This document shows, piece after piece, positions 30,159 to 33,105 of a DNA stretch of 33,105 bases; positions within the stretch are counted from its first letter, which is position 1; the number at the start of each line of letters is the position of its first letter. This DNA is from a bacterium (GTDB lineage Bacteria; CAIJMQ01), in NCBI GenBank assembly GCA_023135785.1, contig JAGLSL010000040.1, positions 1 to 33,105 on the forward strand. Reading direction: 5' to 3'. The translations under genes and the position numbers were made by a program. The notes beneath the pieces were generated by a model. It was not told where the DNA came from and searched no databases. It saw only the letters and a program-made list of their open reading frames with translations.

Positions 30159-31991
30159 TTGAAAAGAGAACTTGGTTTATTAGAAATTTTTTGTATTGCT
30201 TCAGGGGCAATGATCAGTTCCGGACTTTTTATTCTCCCTGGGCTTGCTTATGCTCAAGCCGGTCCGGCAGTAATTATCTCATATCTTCTTGCCGGGTTTA
30301 TTTCTTTAGCTGGAATGTTAAGTATTGCGGAAATGACAACTGCAATGCCTAAAGCCGGAGGAGATTGTTTTACCATCATCCGCAGTATGGGACCTGCCAT
30401 AGGAACCGTTGCAGGGCTACTTAGCTGGTTTTCTCTTTCTATGAAAAGCGCTTTTGCTCTTATTGGGATGTCTGTATTTACAATGATGATAGTGTCTGTA
30501 GATATCCATATAATAGCGGTATCATTTTGTTTTATTTTCTTGATTATCAATATAATCGGTATTAAAGAAGCAGCGAAAACCCAAGTAGGGCTGGTTATAG
30601 GATTATTAATACTTATGCTTTTTTATATAGTTAGAGGAATGCCGTCAGTAGAAATTGCGCGGTTTACTCCATTTGCTACTCATGGTTTACGGGGAGTTTT
30701 TTCAACTGCAGGTTTTGTTTTTGTCTCTTACGCAGGTCTTCTCAAGATTGCAAGTGTAGCCGAAGAAATAAGAAATCCAGGTCGCAATATTCCTTTAGGG
30801 ATGATACTCTCGCTGATTGTAGTAGTTGTTTTTTATCTTCTCATGATTTTTATTACTGTGGGAGTATTAAATCCTTTAAAGCTTAGCCAATCTCTTACTC
30901 CAATTTCTGATGCAGCAGAAGTATTTATGGGAACAGGTGGGAAAATTGCTTTAGCTATTGCGGCTATTTTCGCATTTCTTTCTACGGCTAATGCCGGAAT
31001 TATGACTGCGGCAAGATCTCTTGTCCCTTTAAGTAGAGACGGATTATTCCCCGGCATTTTCGGAAATCTTAATCGCAGGTTCGAAACTCCGCAAAATGCT
31101 TTATTCCTTACTGGCTTTTTTATTGTTCTGTCTTTTTCTCTGAAGTTAGAAATTCTTATAGGGGCGGCTTCAATTACTCTTATTCTTACTAATTTACTCG
31201 CGTGCTTTTCAATTATCATCTTAAGAGAAAGTAAGATCCAGAACTATCGACCAAGGTTTCGAGCTCCTCTATATCCGTGGCTTCAGATTTTTGGAATTTT
31301 GACATTAGGGTTTCTTATATTCGAAATGGGTAAAATAGCTCTTATCATAACTTTCTTGCTTATTATCGGAGGCTTTTTGACATACTGGCTTTATGGAAGG
31401 GTTCGTGGTTACAGAGAGTATGCCTTACTGCATCTGATAGGAAGAATTACGGCCAAGGAGCTGACGAGTCGTTCTCTTGAACAAGAATTAAAAGAAATTA
31501 TACAGGAAAGAGATAATATTATCAGCGATAGATTTGACGCTATAATTGAAAACAGCATTATTCTTGATATAGATAAAGCATTGTCATTAGAAGAATTTTT
31601 CAAACTTGTTGCGGACACTATGGCGGATAAACTTCAAATGGAGTCTACAGTTCTTTTTGATTTGCTGATGAGGCGGGAAAAAGAAGGTAGTACCGCAATA
31701 ATGCCTACGTTGGCAATCCCGCATATTGTTATTGAAGGCGAAAAGCATTTTGCTGTTCTTCTTGTACGATGTCGTAAAGGGATTATGTTTTCGCAGAATA
31801 TTGCTCCCAATGTCCACACTGTTTTTGTTCTTGTGGGAACAAAAGACGAAAGACAGTTTCATCTCGTTTCTTTGGCGGCTATATCACAGATTATAAAGGA
31901 ACACGATTTTGAAAAGAGATGGTTGGAAGCTAAAAATCAAGAAGACCTTAGGGATATTGTTCTTTTAGGAAAAAGGCGGCGGGCGGAATAA
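30159..31991 (+). CDS. APC-family amino acid permease fused to a PTS EIIA (type 2) domain
   Basis: Residues 1 to about 412 form an APC-type transporter with about 12 membrane helices. The first holds GAMISSGLFILPG, matching the APC substrate motif GxxIGSGIF, and EEIRNPGRNIP matches the conserved cytoplasmic loop. Residues about 420-460 are a polar, partly helical linker. From about 465 the sequence resembles PTS EIIA of the mannitol/nitrogen type, with STAIMPTLAIPH giving the phosphorylatable His522. The EIIA part probably regulates uptake rather than phosphorylating substrate. The start is a TTG; a stop codon lies just upstream in frame. A lone TATAAT at 30076-30081 and a 7-bp hairpin (30090-30110) are in the leader. 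No HPr or enzyme I gene is nearby. Confidence 0.88.
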   Translation: MKRELGLLEIFCIASGAMISSGLFILPGLAYAQAGPAVIISYLLAGFISLAGMLSIAEMTTAMPKAGGDCFTIIRSMGPAIGTVAGLLSWFSLSMKSAFALIGMSVFTMMIVSVDIHIIAVSFCFIFLIINIIGIKEAAKTQVGLVIGLLILMLFYIVRGMPSVEIARFTPFATHGLRGVFSTAGFVFVSYAGLLKIASVAEEIRNPGRNIPLGMILSLIVVVVFYLLMIFITVGVLNPLKLSQSLTPISDAAEVFMGTGGKIALAIAAIFAFLSTANAGIMTAARSLVPLSRDGLFPGIFGNLNRRFETPQNALFLTGFFIVLSFSLKLEILIGAASITLILTNLLACFSIIILRESKIQNYRPRFRAPLYPWLQIFGILTLGFLIFEMGKIALIITFLLIIGGFLTYWLYGRVRGYREYALLHLIGRITAKELTSRSLEQELKEIIQERDNIISDRFDAIIENSIILDIDKALSLEEFFKLVADTMADKLQMESTVLFDLLMRREKEGSTAIMPTLAIPHIVIEGEKHFAVLLVRCRKGIMFSQNIAPNVHTVFVLVGTKDERQFHLVSLAAISQIIKEHDFEKRWLEAKNQEDLRDIVLLGKRRRAE

Positions 31992-32101
31992 TTGTTAAAA
32001 CAGTTTTGGTCTTCTTATATTGTCAAACTGCTATTAAATCACTCCGTATTTTTGAAAATTTATCCCCTATGTAATACGGTTAAAAAAGGCAAATAAATTT
32101 A

Positions 32102-32130
32102 TTGATGTAATAAGGCATATGAGGTAAGAT
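32102..32130 (+). promoter_or_regulatory. Candidate promoter of the terminal transporter gene, probably leaderless
   Basis: TTGATG (32102-32107) and TAAGAT (32125-32130) are spaced 17 nt. The -10 box ends 11 nt before ATG 32142, leaving about 5 nt of leader, and no Shine-Dalgarno lies in between. Confidence 0.5.
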
Positions 32131-32141
32131 AATCAAAAATT

Positions 32142-33105
32142 ATGAAAGTATTAATTCTATCGCTTTTCTTTGCCGCATATCTTGGAATATTGTTCAAAAG
32201 AGAATGGGGGTTGTTCTTTGTCTATGGCGCTGTTTCTATTCTCCTGTTAAGCGGAGCTATTTTCCCGCAGCAAATTCCATCTTTCATTAATTGGAATGTC
32301 CTGGGTATATTTCTGGGCACGACAATCCTTTCATACCTTTTTATTTTTTCCGGAATTCCATCTTTTTGGATAGAACATATAATAAAAAAAGGATTTTCCT
32401 TACCTGTGTGTTACCTGCTGATATGCGTTTTTACAGGGCTTATTTCCACGTTTATGGAAAACGTGGCTACAATCTTATTGATGGCGCCTATAGCCTTTGA
32501 ATTCTCTAGAAAATTCAAATTAAATCCTGTGCCTTTGTTTATCGGCATGGCGATTTCGAGCAATCTTCAAGGATGCGCCACTATGGTAGGAGATAGTCCC
32601 AGCATAATCATGGCTTTGGAAACAGGCATGAATTTCAACGATTTCTTTTGGTTAAACGGTAGACTAGGCATATTCTTTTCTGTTCAAATAGGGGCAATTC
32701 TTGGTTATATAGTTTTATATCTTTTTTTCAGAAAAATAAACACTCCAATTAAAAAAGATTCGTTAAAAACAAAAAAAGTAAAAAGCTGGTTTCCTCTTCA
32801 TCTTTTGGGGCTATTTATGATAAGTTTTGCTTTGGGTTCTTTTTTCCTTGCAGGAGAATTCAAATTTTACCCTGCTTTTTTAGCTCTTGGATGGGGCATG
32901 GTCGGTATCGTTTGGCAGTTGATTTTTCATCGTGAAAAAATATCTTTTAAAAAAGATATCGATTGGGCAAGTTTCTTTCTTTTAGCGGGAATATTTATAC
33001 TGGTAGGAAGTTTGAATAGCGCTGGTATCATAGGGGATTTTTCAAATAAATTAGCGCAATTTGGTTCACATCCTTTTGGTCTTTATAACGTAATTGTCTG
33101 GGTTT
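32142..33105 (+). CDS. ArsB/NhaD/citrate-type ion transporter (3' end outside window)
   Basis: The open frame runs 321 codons to the window edge without a stop. The product is highly hydrophobic from residue 3 onward, with about 8-9 predicted membrane spans so far. FTGLISTFMENVATILLMAP and GMAISSNLQGCATMVGDSPS match the re-entrant, ion-binding loops (ENVAT...P and SSNLxGxATxxGD) of the ion transporter superfamily containing ArsB, NhaD and CitMHS permeases. Sodium/proton exchange or dicarboxylate transport is likely; the sequence does not say which. The C-terminal part is missing only because the window ends. Confidence 0.82.
   Translation, partial: MKVLILSLFFAAYLGILFKREWGLFFVYGAVSILLLSGAIFPQQIPSFINWNVLGIFLGTTILSYLFIFSGIPSFWIEHIIKKGFSLPVCYLLICVFTGLISTFMENVATILLMAPIAFEFSRKFKLNPVPLFIGMAISSNLQGCATMVGDSPSIIMALETGMNFNDFFWLNGRLGIFFSVQIGAILGYIVLYLFFRKINTPIKKDSLKTKKVKSWFPLHLLGLFMISFALGSFFLAGEFKFYPAFLALGWGMVGIVWQLIFHREKISFKKDIDWASFFLLAGIFILVGSLNSAGIIGDFSNKLAQFGSHPFGLYNVIVWV

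Overview
The window is an AT-rich bacterial chromosome segment with 26 protein genes (the last cut by the window edge), one tRNA gene and one gene remnant. LpxD implies a lipid A outer membrane. A class III (oxygen-sensitive) ribonucleotide reductase with NrdR implies anaerobic growth. The gene mix (citramalate synthase next to aspartate kinase, a phosphoglycerate-mutase-like probable homoserine kinase, an NtrC-type two-component pair) suits an anaerobic Gram-negative lineage of an Omnitrophota or Desantisbacteria-like candidate phylum. That placement is a guess from gene content only.

Region 1 (1-11400) is mostly minus strand. Read in its own direction it runs thiL, tsaE, ispA, hom, then a PAP2 phosphatase, thrC, an AsmA-like protein, the phosphoglycerate-mutase-like gene, then lysC and cimA. 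Together lysC, hom, the mutase-like gene and thrC give threonine from aspartate, apart from aspartate-semialdehyde dehydrogenase. CimA opens the threonine-independent route to 2-oxobutyrate and isoleucine. A tRNA-Leu(CAG) and a truncated DUF2971 gene lie at the left edge.

Region 2 (11400-17600) is mostly plus strand: an adenosine-specific kinase, a MEMO-family protein, a PilZ protein (minus), a second PAP2 phosphatase, a YkgJ-type cysteine cluster protein, then queuosine precursor genes queD, queE and queF interleaved with a SHOCT mini-protein and a carbonic-anhydrase-like protein, and a dCMP-deaminase-like gene. Region 3 (17600-21300) is nrdR-nrdD and a small redoxin behind a strong promoter with NrdR-box-like sequences. 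Region 4 (21300-33105) holds a CCA-adding enzyme (minus), a sensor kinase and sigma-54 activator pair, lpxD, an NAD-type isocitrate dehydrogenase, purA, an amino acid permease fused to a PTS EIIA domain, and the start of an ArsB/NhaD/citrate-type transporter.

The most unusual content is between the genes. (a) Six copies of an imperfect inverted repeat have arms built from GAAATA/GATATA words (TATTTC on the other side) spaced 10-11 bp, one DNA helical turn; every copy lies just upstream of a gene. (b) A second class has arms built from 4-5 words at exactly 7-nt spacing, with a different word at each locus. (c) Two 5' leaders share an ACCCCGTTAGA...TCTAAYGGGGT inverted repeat that starts at the predicted transcription start. 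(d) A cloverleaf-like element at 10112-10182 has two hairpins differing by compensatory changes. (e) The end of the MEMO gene is duplicated in frame around a perfect hairpin. Several genes also have their -10 box only 8-14 nt from the start codon, suggesting leaderless mRNAs.
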